From contig JALGZU010000144.1 in the NCBI GenBank assembly GCA_025774735.1, positions 1-6,998 of the forward strand: a stretch of DNA of 6,998 nt. Direction: 5' to 3'. Below, piece after piece: positions 1-5,311 of this stretch. The notes beneath the pieces are model-generated. The model did no database searches. It was not told where the DNA came from and saw only the letters and a program-made list of their open reading frames with translations. The stretch's first letter is position 1, and every line of letters starts with the position of its first letter. The translations under genes and the position numbers were made by a program. This DNA is from a candidate division LCP-89 bacterium (GTDB taxonomy: Bacteria > Electryoneota > B3-LCP).

Positions 1-7
1 GAAATTA

Positions 8-472
8 ATGATCATGACGAGCATCGCAATTCCGTTGGTGGTCTTCTTAACCATAACTCCAGTTCAGGTTGGAGTAGCCGATACGCCTCAGACGGCGCCG
101 GTAACCATTGACGAATGGGATGCAAATCTCACAGAAATTTTGCTCGCCCAGGCTGAGTCAGAAGGCAGTACATACAATTTGTCTGCAGCCTATGAAGAGT
201 TGAAGAATCTTGCCAAACAGTACAAAAAGGCGAAGGAGCGTGGAGAGCAAGAACGCATCCACATGAACGCAGAAGAGATAATGGAGCAGATCTTCGATGC
301 AAAAGTACAGCACGAACAGAGGAGACTGCAGCAGATGGAAAGACGCATCCGTGCGGAGAAGGAGCGCTTGAACGAAATGCAAGCTCACAAGCATGATCTT
401 ATCAACCAGGGCGTGAAAAAAGCGCTGGAAGATGGCGAAATGCCGGATTGGGCGAAAAATTCGGGCAAATAA
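8..472 (+). CDS. exported coiled-coil protein of unknown function, probably 5'-truncated by the window edge
   Basis: This 154-residue frame starts with a hydrophobic stretch (about residues 4-20) followed by VGVA-D near residue 24, which looks like a Sec signal peptide with an Ala cleavage site. The rest is almost entirely charged helix. Residues about 58-140 are rich in Glu, Lys, Arg and Gln, with few helix breakers, and predict a long coiled coil. The N-region has no Lys or Arg before the hydrophobic core. The reading frame stays open to the left edge and places a Lys codon just upstream (bases 2-4), and no ribosome site fits in the 7 visible bases. The true start is therefore probably outside the window. 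I do not recognise the family. Small periplasmic helical proteins of this kind can be chaperone-like or metal- or stress-sensing, but no diagnostic motif such as a Cys or His cluster is present. A hairpin terminator 27 bases after the stop makes it the last gene of its transcript. Confidence 0.7.
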   Translation: MIMTSIAIPLVVFLTITPVQVGVADTPQTAPVTIDEWDANLTEILLAQAESEGSTYNLSAAYEELKNLAKQYKKAKERGEQERIHMNAEEIMEQIFDAKVQHEQRRLQQMERRIRAEKERLNEMQAHKHDLINQGVKKALEDGEMPDWAKNSGK

Positions 473-498
473 CCTGTCTTTTGCTACCCTGACTGGAT

Positions 499-528
499 AA
501 GAGCACCCTATATTCTGGGTGCTCTTTT
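499..528 (+). terminator. Rho-independent terminator of the coiled-coil protein gene
   Basis: A perfect 10-bp stem, AAGAGCACCC (499-508) with GGGTGCTCTT (517-526), has an 8-base loop and runs into TTTT (525-528). It lies 27 bases after the stop at 472, the position expected for an intrinsic terminator of the upstream gene. Confidence 0.88.
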
Positions 529-590
529 GTATTCCCCCCCAAGATGTCATTCACAGGCTGATCTGGCGAAGATCATTCACACTAAAGGTC

Positions 591-619
591 TTGGATTCAC
601 GCCGCTAAAATCGTATAAT
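591..619 (+). promoter_or_regulatory. candidate promoter for the transporter/NmrA-like operon
   Basis: TTGGAT (591-596), a 17-base spacer and a perfect TATAAT (614-619) form a sigma70-like promoter. The -10 box is consensus and the -35 box matches at three of six bases. Transcription would start near 626, about 45 bases before the transporter start. It lies downstream of the terminator at 499-528, so the operon needs a promoter in this gap. No other strong candidate was seen in 529-671. Confidence 0.45.
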
Positions 620-671
620 TGAAGACAGTGGACAACGGTTCGGCACGCCAATCTTCCCGCGGGCAAAATCC

Positions 672-1568
672 TTGACTGAATCAATCCCTTATCTCGGCGA
701 AACGATTGCACTGGCAACGGCATTTATCTGGGCTATTGCTGTCATTCTCTTCAAAAAAAGCGGCGAGACCGTCCATCCCATCGGCCTGAACCTCTTCAAG
801 GATGTTCTGGCGGTGATCCTGTTACTCCCCACTGCCTGGTTGTTTCACGAGACTCTGAATCCTGCTGTACCTGCTTCCGATTACTGGCTGCTGCTCTTCT
901 CGGGAGCTCTGGGGATCGGCGTTTCCGATACATTTTTCTTCATGTGTCTCAACCGCATCGGCGCTGGTCTGACGGCCATCGTGGACTGTTTCTACAGCCC
1001 CTCCATTATCGGACTTTCGATTCTCTGGTTAGGGGAAAGTCTCTCTTTCTGGCAGATCATCGGGACGGTTTTGATCATCTCCGCCATCCTAACCGCCACT
1101 CATCATCAGGGGAACCACAGCATCAAAAAGCGCGACCTGATTCTCGGAATAATCTTCGGCATCCTGGCAATGGTGACGGTTGCGATCAGCATTGTATCGG
1201 TCAAACCGCTGCTGGAACGTTCCTCCCTGATCTGGGTTTCCGAAATCCGCCTGATAGGGGGGGTGATTATCCTGTTGCTCGTATTGACGTTTCACCCGGC
1301 GCGGCGCAAGATCGTTTCGTCCGTCATTTCGATCCGGAGCTGGGGCTACACCTTGTCCGGATCCTTCGTAGGGGCTTATATCGCCCTGGTGTTCTGGCTG
1401 GGAGGGATGAAATACACGCAAGCTTCGGAGGCTGCCGCTCTGAACCAGACCAGCAGTATCTTTATCTTTCTCCTGGCAGCTATCTTCCTGAAAGAGGCGA
1501 TCACATTGCGGCGGATCATCGGGATCATGCTGGCTGTCAGCGGCGCTTTCATGGTTATGTTCGGTTGA
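672..1568 (+). CDS. EamA-family (drug/metabolite transporter superfamily) inner-membrane permease
   Basis: This 298-residue protein is very hydrophobic, with ten predicted membrane helices (about residues 8-27, 38-57, 71-90, 95-114, 124-142, 156-177, 188-207, 224-245, 255-272 and 280-297). It shows the internal duplication of two EamA repeats. WLGESLSFWQIIG (119-131) and FLKEAITLRRIIG (272-284) occupy equivalent places, each followed by the last helix of its repeat. A basic, His-containing loop (144-154) separates the halves. Family members export or import amino acids, nucleosides or other small metabolites, and the substrate cannot be read from sequence. The start is TTG at 672. The frame is open back to a stop at 606-608 but contains no ATG or GTG there, and the ribosome site is weak. 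The next gene begins 27 bases after the stop, so they are probably co-transcribed. A run of seven G (1257-1263) lies inside the gene. Confidence 0.88.
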   Translation: MTESIPYLGETIALATAFIWAIAVILFKKSGETVHPIGLNLFKDVLAVILLLPTAWLFHETLNPAVPASDYWLLLFSGALGIGVSDTFFFMCLNRIGAGLTAIVDCFYSPSIIGLSILWLGESLSFWQIIGTVLIISAILTATHHQGNHSIKKRDLILGIIFGILAMVTVAISIVSVKPLLERSSLIWVSEIRLIGGVIILLLVLTFHPARRKIVSSVISIRSWGYTLSGSFVGAYIALVFWLGGMKYTQASEAAALNQTSSIFIFLLAAIFLKEAITLRRIIGIMLAVSGAFMVMFG

Positions 1569-1595
1569 GGTAACTGTACAGGATGAGAATGTAAA

Positions 1596-2468
1596 ATGAT
1601 ACTGGTGATCGGCGCGAGTGGAACGACGGGGCGGGAGGTGGTCCGGCAGCTTTCAGCTCAAGGGGTGCAGACTCGTGCATTCATTCGAGATCCGAGCAAA
1701 GTCAGTCTTTTCGAAAACGAGAACATCGAAACATTTCTCGGCGATTTAGACGATCCTGGTTCGGTTAAAGAGTCGCTGGTAGGGATCGATAAAATTTACC
1801 TGGCGACTCCAGGTCATCCCCATCAAACCACCCGAGAAGGAAGTGTCATCCGGGCTGCGTCAGACGTCCGGATCCAGCATATTGTCAAACTATCGACACT
1901 CGGCGCTGACCCCAAATCCCCCATAACGATGAGCCGCTGGCACGGTGAAATCGAAACTCTGCTCGCCAATTCTAATCTCTCCTATACCTTATTCCGTTCG
2001 CATAATTTTATGCAGAACCTCTTCGTATTGGTACCCGGGATCATGTCGGATAGTACCATCAGCTCACCCCTGGGTGATGCAGGCCTCAGCATGGTGGACG
2101 CCCGGGATATCGCAGCTTCCGCTGTAGAGGTGCTTACGCGGGACAAACCGTCCGAGACGATTTACCGCTTTACCGGGCCGGAGACTCTTACCTACCCGGT
2201 TATCGCCGATAAACTATCCAGAGTCCTGGGAAAGCGGATCCGCCACGAACGCATCACCTTCGAGGAAACCCGGAAGCGACTGACTGAAGAGGGAACGCCT
2301 GAATGGCTCGCAGAGGACCTGCTTCAACTCTACCGCCAGTTCGAAGATGGGAAAGGTGCCCGGATTACGGATGACGTCCTACGCCTCACCGGTCGTGCAC
2401 CGACTATCTTCGATCAATTTATCCGTGATTATGCCGAGGTTTTCAGAGGAACCGCAGCAACTTTATAA
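1596..2468 (+). CDS. NmrA-like atypical short-chain dehydrogenase (NAD(P)-binding)
   Basis: This 290-residue Rossmann protein begins MILVIGASGTTGREV, the GxxGxxG dinucleotide-binding loop of NmrA/atypical SDR proteins (G6, G9, G12). Arg31, just after the second strand (AFIRDPSK), favours NADP(H). GDLDDPGSV (49-57) is the next conserved turn. After the KLSTLGAD strand comes SRWHGEIE, where classical SDRs carry YxxxK. The Tyr/Lys pair is missing, as is usual in this subfamily, followed by the FRSHNFMQNLF segment typical of NmrA-like proteins. The C-terminal half is the helical substrate or regulatory domain. Relatives act as NAD(P)H:quinone reductases, as redox sensors or in isomerisation and reduction steps, so the reaction is not assignable. 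The ATG is preceded by a purine-rich GGATGAGA (1581-1588). It follows the transporter closely and ends at a shared bidirectional terminator. Confidence 0.85.
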   Translation: MILVIGASGTTGREVVRQLSAQGVQTRAFIRDPSKVSLFENENIETFLGDLDDPGSVKESLVGIDKIYLATPGHPHQTTREGSVIRAASDVRIQHIVKLSTLGADPKSPITMSRWHGEIETLLANSNLSYTLFRSHNFMQNLFVLVPGIMSDSTISSPLGDAGLSMVDARDIAASAVEVLTRDKPSETIYRFTGPETLTYPVIADKLSRVLGKRIRHERITFEETRKRLTEEGTPEWLAEDLLQLYRQFEDGKGARITDDVLRLTGRAPTIFDQFIRDYAEVFRGTAATL

Positions 2469-2490
2469 CCTCGTGAAGGAACGTTATAAA
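2462..2490. repeat. 8-bp perfect inverted repeat spanning the NmrA-like gene stop codon
   Basis: TTTATAAC (2462-2469) and GTTATAAA (2483-2490) are exact reverse complements separated by 13 bases. The left arm contains the TAA stop at 2466-2468. The right arm abuts the A-rich run leading into the terminator. The stem is AT-rich and weak on its own. It may add to the terminator or be coincidental. Confidence 0.35.
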
Positions 2491-2495
2491 AAATA

Positions 2496-2525
2496 AAAAA
2501 AGGCGGCTGAACAGCCGCCTTTTTT
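2496..2525. terminator. bidirectional Rho-independent terminator between convergent genes
   Basis: GGCGGCTG (2502-2509) pairs with CAGCCGCC (2512-2519). Sterically this is a 7-bp GC-rich stem closing a GAAC loop, extended by A6 (2496-2501) against T6 (2520-2525). On the + strand it ends the NmrA-like gene (stop at 2468). On the - strand the A-rich tract at 2488-2501 becomes a U-tract and ends the cytochrome gene (stop at 2541). Confidence 0.9.
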
Positions 2526-2540
2526 ACGCCGTACTCCGCT

Positions 2541-3929
2541 TTACGGTAGTGAATTCAGGTAGTCGATTGCATTTTCAAGCAGGGAACGAGCGTACTCCGG
2601 ATTGTGCACGCCGTGACTGCCATCATTGGCGACGAACACATAGGCATACGCCGCCATCCTTTGATCGACCGTGGTAGAATCCGGATCGCCATAGTATTCG
2701 GGATCGACACCGATCAGAGTTTCGAGATCAGTCATCAAACCATCGATCTCCGTGGTGGTTCCGCCGTAATCCCAGTTTGCCGGCGGGGCGGCGGAATGGC
2801 AGACGGCATCCTGGCAGGTCGCGTCTGTCGGTTCGAACGTATGACCGCCACTCCAACCCAGGGGATCGCTGTGAGAACGCATCTCCATATGGCAGGTTAC
2901 ACAGGATTCATCGCTGTTCTGATGCAGATGGGTGCGGGAATAGGTATATCCGTCAATTTCGTAGCTTCCGCTGCCGAGGGCCATATCCATCTGCGGACTG
3001 CCGTGCGGTCCGAAGTGATCGTAACCATTAGCAATCTGATCGGCAACATGATCATTGTCGCGTCTGGCGTGATGGCACTGGACGCAAATCTGGGCATTAC
3101 CGTAACCTGTGAAGGTCGCGACATACATGGAATCATATTCCACAGTAACGTCATCCAGGTTACGAAGTTGATGATCATTCGTAGCATCGTGCGGATCATG
3201 ACAACCCTGGCAACCGATCAGGTGAGCCATTTCCGGCCTGCCCTGAGCTTCCCAATAGGAATCGTTGGCTGAAGCGAAACCTTCGGCCGTATGACATTCC
3301 CAGCAGCTGCTGAAGGCATTGAATTCATCGTTGAACTCTTCCGGGGTCATGCCGTGGTGCTCCAAAACCATACCATGACCTGATTCCTGCCATTCTTCTA
3401 CCTGTTCGTGACACTTGGCGCACATGGACGGTTCAGCATCGTCGATCATTCCCGTGTAGAAATTCACATTCGGCGCATGTTCGTAGATGGTCGGGCCCAT
3501 GGGTCCATGACAGGCCTCGCACTGGACGTTCTTCAAGGCTTCAACCCGCATGCTGTCTTCGCTGGTTACTGGCGGCCAGTAATCATCAAAACCGGTCAGA
3601 TCCGGGCCGTAGTTTACGACGACAGAGTCGAGGTATTCAACTTCCGCATCGAAGCCGGTAGTATGGCACTGCACGCAGTAGAGGTTGGTTTCATCACCAC
3701 CCAGGACCAGAGCTTCATAAGCTTCATGATGACCGGTGGTAAACCATTCACTGACAGTACCATCATGGCAGTGGTTACACGTATTGGCGTCGTCCCCCAG
3801 ATAACTGTACCCCTGGTTGATCGGACCGACGTTCCCCTGCGGTCCTTGCGGGCCTTCAGGACCTTCACAAGCAACAAACCACAGAATTGGAGTCAGGATT
3901 AAAACCCAACCTAACCATTTACTTTTCAT
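2541..3929 (-). CDS. nonaheme c-type cytochrome lipoprotein with collagen-like N-terminal segment
   Basis: This 462-residue protein starts with MKSKWLG and a hydrophobic segment ending FVAC (18-21), a signal peptidase II lipobox with Phe at -3, so it is predicted to be lipid-anchored outside the inner membrane. Five Gly-X-Y triplets (GPEGPQGPQGNVGPI, 23-37) follow the anchor. Eight CXXCH heme motifs begin at Cys51, 85, 137, 170, 209, 240, 282 and 343. A ninth is CX4CH, CQDAVCH (372-378). Scattered His residues, such as the GHH at 66-68, could be distal ligands. Near the end, HGVHNPEYARSLLENA (439-454) resembles the C-terminal helix motif common in multiheme cytochromes of the cytochrome c554/NrfA type. 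The role is electron transfer across the envelope; no catalytic site is identifiable. I chose the ATG at 3929 over an upstream in-frame TTG at 3983 because of the strong ribosome site and because it puts the signal peptide at the N-terminus. TTGACG at 3983-3978 might be a -35 box, but no convincing -10 follows. The gene ends at the shared terminator. Confidence 0.93.
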   Translation of the reverse strand: MKSKWLGWVLILTPILWFVACEGPEGPQGPQGNVGPINQGYSYLGDDANTCNHCHDGTVSEWFTTGHHEAYEALVLGGDETNLYCVQCHTTGFDAEVEYLDSVVVNYGPDLTGFDDYWPPVTSEDSMRVEALKNVQCEACHGPMGPTIYEHAPNVNFYTGMIDDAEPSMCAKCHEQVEEWQESGHGMVLEHHGMTPEEFNDEFNAFSSCWECHTAEGFASANDSYWEAQGRPEMAHLIGCQGCHDPHDATNDHQLRNLDDVTVEYDSMYVATFTGYGNAQICVQCHHARRDNDHVADQIANGYDHFGPHGSPQMDMALGSGSYEIDGYTYSRTHLHQNSDESCVTCHMEMRSHSDPLGWSGGHTFEPTDATCQDAVCHSAAPPANWDYGGTTTEIDGLMTDLETLIGVDPEYYGDPDSTTVDQRMAAYAYVFVANDGSHGVHNPEYARSLLENAIDYLNSLP

Positions 3930-3934
3930 AACGG

Positions 3935-3942
3935 ACCTCCTT
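3935..3942 (-). promoter_or_regulatory. strong Shine-Dalgarno site fixing the cytochrome start
   Basis: Read on the - strand, AAGGAGGT lies 5 bases before the ATG at 3929. It matches the anti-Shine-Dalgarno core perfectly and decides the start against the longer frame beginning at 3983. Confidence 0.9.
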
Positions 3943-4026
3943 TTTAGGATCTTATGTTGCATTACCAATTTGTAACTCGTCAAATTCGATCAGATTTGTA
4001 CTGAATGAAAATCCTCGAATAACGCG

Positions 4027-4212
4027 CTACTTCAGGTAATCCCCCCCTACTGAATCAAATTGTGCATCGTGACAGACAGCGCATTTTTCTAAAAAAGACC
4101 AATCTTGTACTATTTTTAACAAAAGAAAACCCGGGGCGTTAACATGCTCCCCGGGTTTTGAGTCTTCTCGATGCTCAGAATTCGACTGTCTGGTCAGGCC
4201 GATCGGTGGCCT
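4027..4212 (-). pseudogene. possible relic of a c-type cytochrome with one CXXCH motif
   Basis: A - strand frame is open from 4212 (just after a TAA at 4213-4215) to a TAG at 4027-4029, giving 61 codons. Its last part reads WSFLEKCAVCHDAQFDSVG and then GDYLK, with a CAVCH heme motif at 4083-4069 followed by Asp, as in the first motif of the downstream cytochrome (CNHCHD). There is no ATG or GTG start. The only plausible start, TTG at 4122, lacks a ribosome site. A terminator-like hairpin interrupts the 5' part of the frame, and a G7 run lies near its end. It sits 97 bases upstream of the nonaheme cytochrome on the same strand. It could be the tail of a decayed small cytochrome. Since one five-residue motif can arise by chance, this is tentative. 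Confidence 0.28.
4126..4159 (-). terminator. strong bidirectional hairpin terminator
   Basis: AAAACCCGGGG (4126-4136) pairs exactly with CCCCGGGTTTT (4149-4159): 11 bp around a 12-base loop. On the - strand it is followed by TTTTCTTTTGTT, so it would end transcripts coming from the FabG-type gene 313 bases upstream, insulating the cytochrome gene. On the + strand TTTTGAGTCTT follows, so it may also work in that direction. Confidence 0.8.
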
Positions 4213-4261
4213 TTAAAATCTGTCATTCTCCACCACTAACAGATGCCGCGATGGCACTCTC

Positions 4262-4393
4262 TCATCGCAAACTGGGACAAGTTAAATCATGTGAAAATAA
4301 AATACAAGGAAAAAAGAGAGAATTTTGGAGGATTGTTCTTGATATATTATTACATAAGCTATATAATATTAATAACATAAAAAGAAATGCCAT
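4262..4393 (-). CDS. possible small hydrophobic protein (43 residues), unrecognised
   Basis: A - strand ATG (4393-4391) follows AAAAGGAG (4407-4400) with a 6-base spacer, a good Shine-Dalgarno site. It opens 43 codons ending in TGA (4264-4262). The product begins MAFLFMLLILYSLCNN, which would be one membrane segment or an uncleaved signal, and contains three Cys (residues 14, 30 and 39). The first Cys does not sit in a proper lipobox. It lies 78 bases downstream of the FabG-type stop on the same strand and upstream of the hairpin at 4126-4159, so it could be the last gene of that transcript. Against it, the codons are AT-rich, unlike every neighbour, and hydrophobic short frames arise easily in AT-rich DNA. 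It resembles no family I know. Confidence 0.3.
   Translation of the reverse strand: MAFLFMLLILYSLCNNISRTILQNSLFFPCILFSHDLTCPSLR
4339..4367 (+). promoter_or_regulatory. near-consensus sigma70 promoter on the strand opposite the FabG-type gene
   Basis: TTGATA (4339-4344), a 17-base spacer and TATAAT (4362-4367) match 11 of 12 consensus bases. Initiation near 4374 on the + strand would produce RNA antisense to the 3' end of the FabG-type gene (stop at 4472). The first downstream ATG (4387) opens a frame that soon overlaps that gene and looks non-coding. Being in AT-rich DNA, the match may be accidental. Confidence 0.35.
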
Positions 4394-4471
4394 TTCGCAC
4401 TCCTTTTATGGGTTTTTTGGTTTGTCTTTATTTTATGAATTTTTCACCGGTAATCTGGAAATATGGTCCGG

Positions 4472-5206
4472 TCATATCCCGGTCGTCATACCTCCGTCGA
4501 CGAAGAGCACCTGCCCGGTCACCAGGGCGGCATCATCGGAGCAGAAGAAGAGGTGCGCGGCAGCGATGTCCTCCGGCTGGGAGAACTTGCGCAGGGGGAT
4601 CATCTTCAGCATGGCGTCCCGCATCTCCTCCTTGAGAGTCTGGAGCATAGGGGTGTCGGTGGCACCGGGAGCGACGCAGTTGACCGTAATGCCGAAATGG
4701 GCCAGTTCGACAGCCAGGGTCTTGGTCAGACCGATCACGCCGGACTTGGCGGCGGAGTAGTTCACCTGCCCGGGATTGCCCAGGGATGCGACCGAAGCGG
4801 TGGTGACAATACGGCCTGATTTCTGGCTCATCATGTAGCGCATGGCCGCCTGGCAACAGAGGAAGGTCCCTTTCAGGTTCACATCGAGCACCAGGTCCCA
4901 GTTGGCTTCGGACATCTTCAGGGAGAGGCCGTCGCGGGTCAGGCCGGCGTTGGCAATCAGTATGTCCACCCGGTCGAATTTATCGTTGATCTCCCTGGCA
5001 GCGGCTTGAACCTGGTCGCGGTCGGAGACATCGGCGACGACGGTAAAGACATCCCCGCCAATCTCTTTGGCGACGCGCTCCAACCCTTCCGGATTCACAT
5101 CCGTCAGCGCCAGTTTCGCTCCCTCTGCGGCGAAACGCTTGGCCGTGGCTTCTCCGATACCCGATCCAGCCCCGGTAATCCAGGCGACTTTATCCTTAAG
5201 ACGCAT
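4472..5206 (-). CDS. fabG: FabG-type short-chain dehydrogenase/reductase (3-oxoacyl-[acyl-carrier-protein] or acyl-CoA reductase)
   Basis: This 244-residue classical SDR has the usual FabG length. It shows TGAGSGIG (11-18) for dinucleotide binding, D59-V60 for adenine contact, NAGLTRDG (86-93) with the T-R-D signature of FabG proteins, Asn110, and the catalytic Ser138, Tyr150 and Lys154 (YSAAK), ending with VDGGM. Asp36 at the end of the second strand points to NAD(H) rather than NADP(H), by the general SDR rule. The Ser-Tyr spacing is 12, one shorter than in E. coli FabG (13), suggesting a one-residue loop deletion. It would reduce 3-keto to 3-hydroxy thioesters or the reverse. The housekeeping fatty-acid role is not supported by context, since no fab cluster is present and the upstream gene is a CoA-acylating aldehyde dehydrogenase. 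AAGGAGA (5217-5211) gives a strong start. The 105-base gap to that upstream gene has no terminator, so co-transcription is possible. Confidence 0.85.
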   Translation of the reverse strand: MRLKDKVAWITGAGSGIGEATAKRFAAEGAKLALTDVNPEGLERVAKEIGGDVFTVVADVSDRDQVQAAAREINDKFDRVDILIANAGLTRDGLSLKMSEANWDLVLDVNLKGTFLCCQAAMRYMMSQKSGRIVTTASVASLGNPGQVNYSAAKSGVIGLTKTLAVELAHFGITVNCVAPGATDTPMLQTLKEEMRDAMLKMIPLRKFSQPEDIAAAHLFFCSDDAALVTGQVLFVDGGMTTGI

Positions 5207-5311
5207 TATATCTCCTTACATTGAATCAGCTCTATATCATCCCAAAGAAAGCATAAAAGTCCATCAGATTCCGGATATGACTGAAGCCCTTCCAGAATGA
5301 CAGCCCAATTT

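Larger units (their letters stand above)
3943..4471. other. 529-base region without a securely identified gene
   Basis: This stretch lies between the cytochrome ribosome site and the FabG-type gene stop, both on the - strand. Its left part (3943-4026) must hold the cytochrome promoter, but no clear -35/-10 pair was seen. The middle (4027-4212) holds an open - strand frame with a CAVCH heme motif. A long GC-rich hairpin lies at 4126-4159. The right part (about 4265-4460) is conspicuously AT-rich compared with all flanking genes and contains a possible 43-codon ORF (-) and a near-consensus promoter (+). It may be a decayed gene region or an insertion scar; no terminal repeats or transposase remnants were recognised. 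Confidence 0.6.

Noticed and set aside
1257..1263. Seven-base G/C runs (also at 534-540 and 4041-4047) as phase-variation tracts
   Set aside because: Seven bases is short for a contingency tract, and two of the three lie outside convincing genes. I see no sign of switching.
944..1573. 209-codon frame overlapping the EamA transporter in another frame
   Set aside because: The product is Arg/His/Asp/Gly-rich and non-globular, whereas the 672-1568 frame has ten membrane helices and two EamA repeats.
2604..3272. 222-codon + strand open frame opposite the cytochrome
   Set aside because: It mirrors the cytochrome codons, has no ribosome site and resembles no family, while nine heme motifs fix the coding strand.
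3930..3983. Longer cytochrome start at TTG 3983
   Set aside because: It would put 18 extra residues before the signal peptide and ignore the perfect AAGGAGGT site before the ATG at 3929.
4387..4635. 82-codon + strand frame just after the TTGATA/TATAAT site (hydrophobic start MPFRTPFMGFLVCLYF)
   Set aside because: The position after a promoter is tempting, but there is no real Shine-Dalgarno site and the C-terminal two thirds is Arg/Pro-rich antisense of the FabG-type gene.
4158..4760. 200-codon + strand frame running from the hairpin into the FabG-type gene
   Set aside because: It starts with TTG inside a terminator, has no ribosome site and its second half is the antisense of a clear dehydrogenase.
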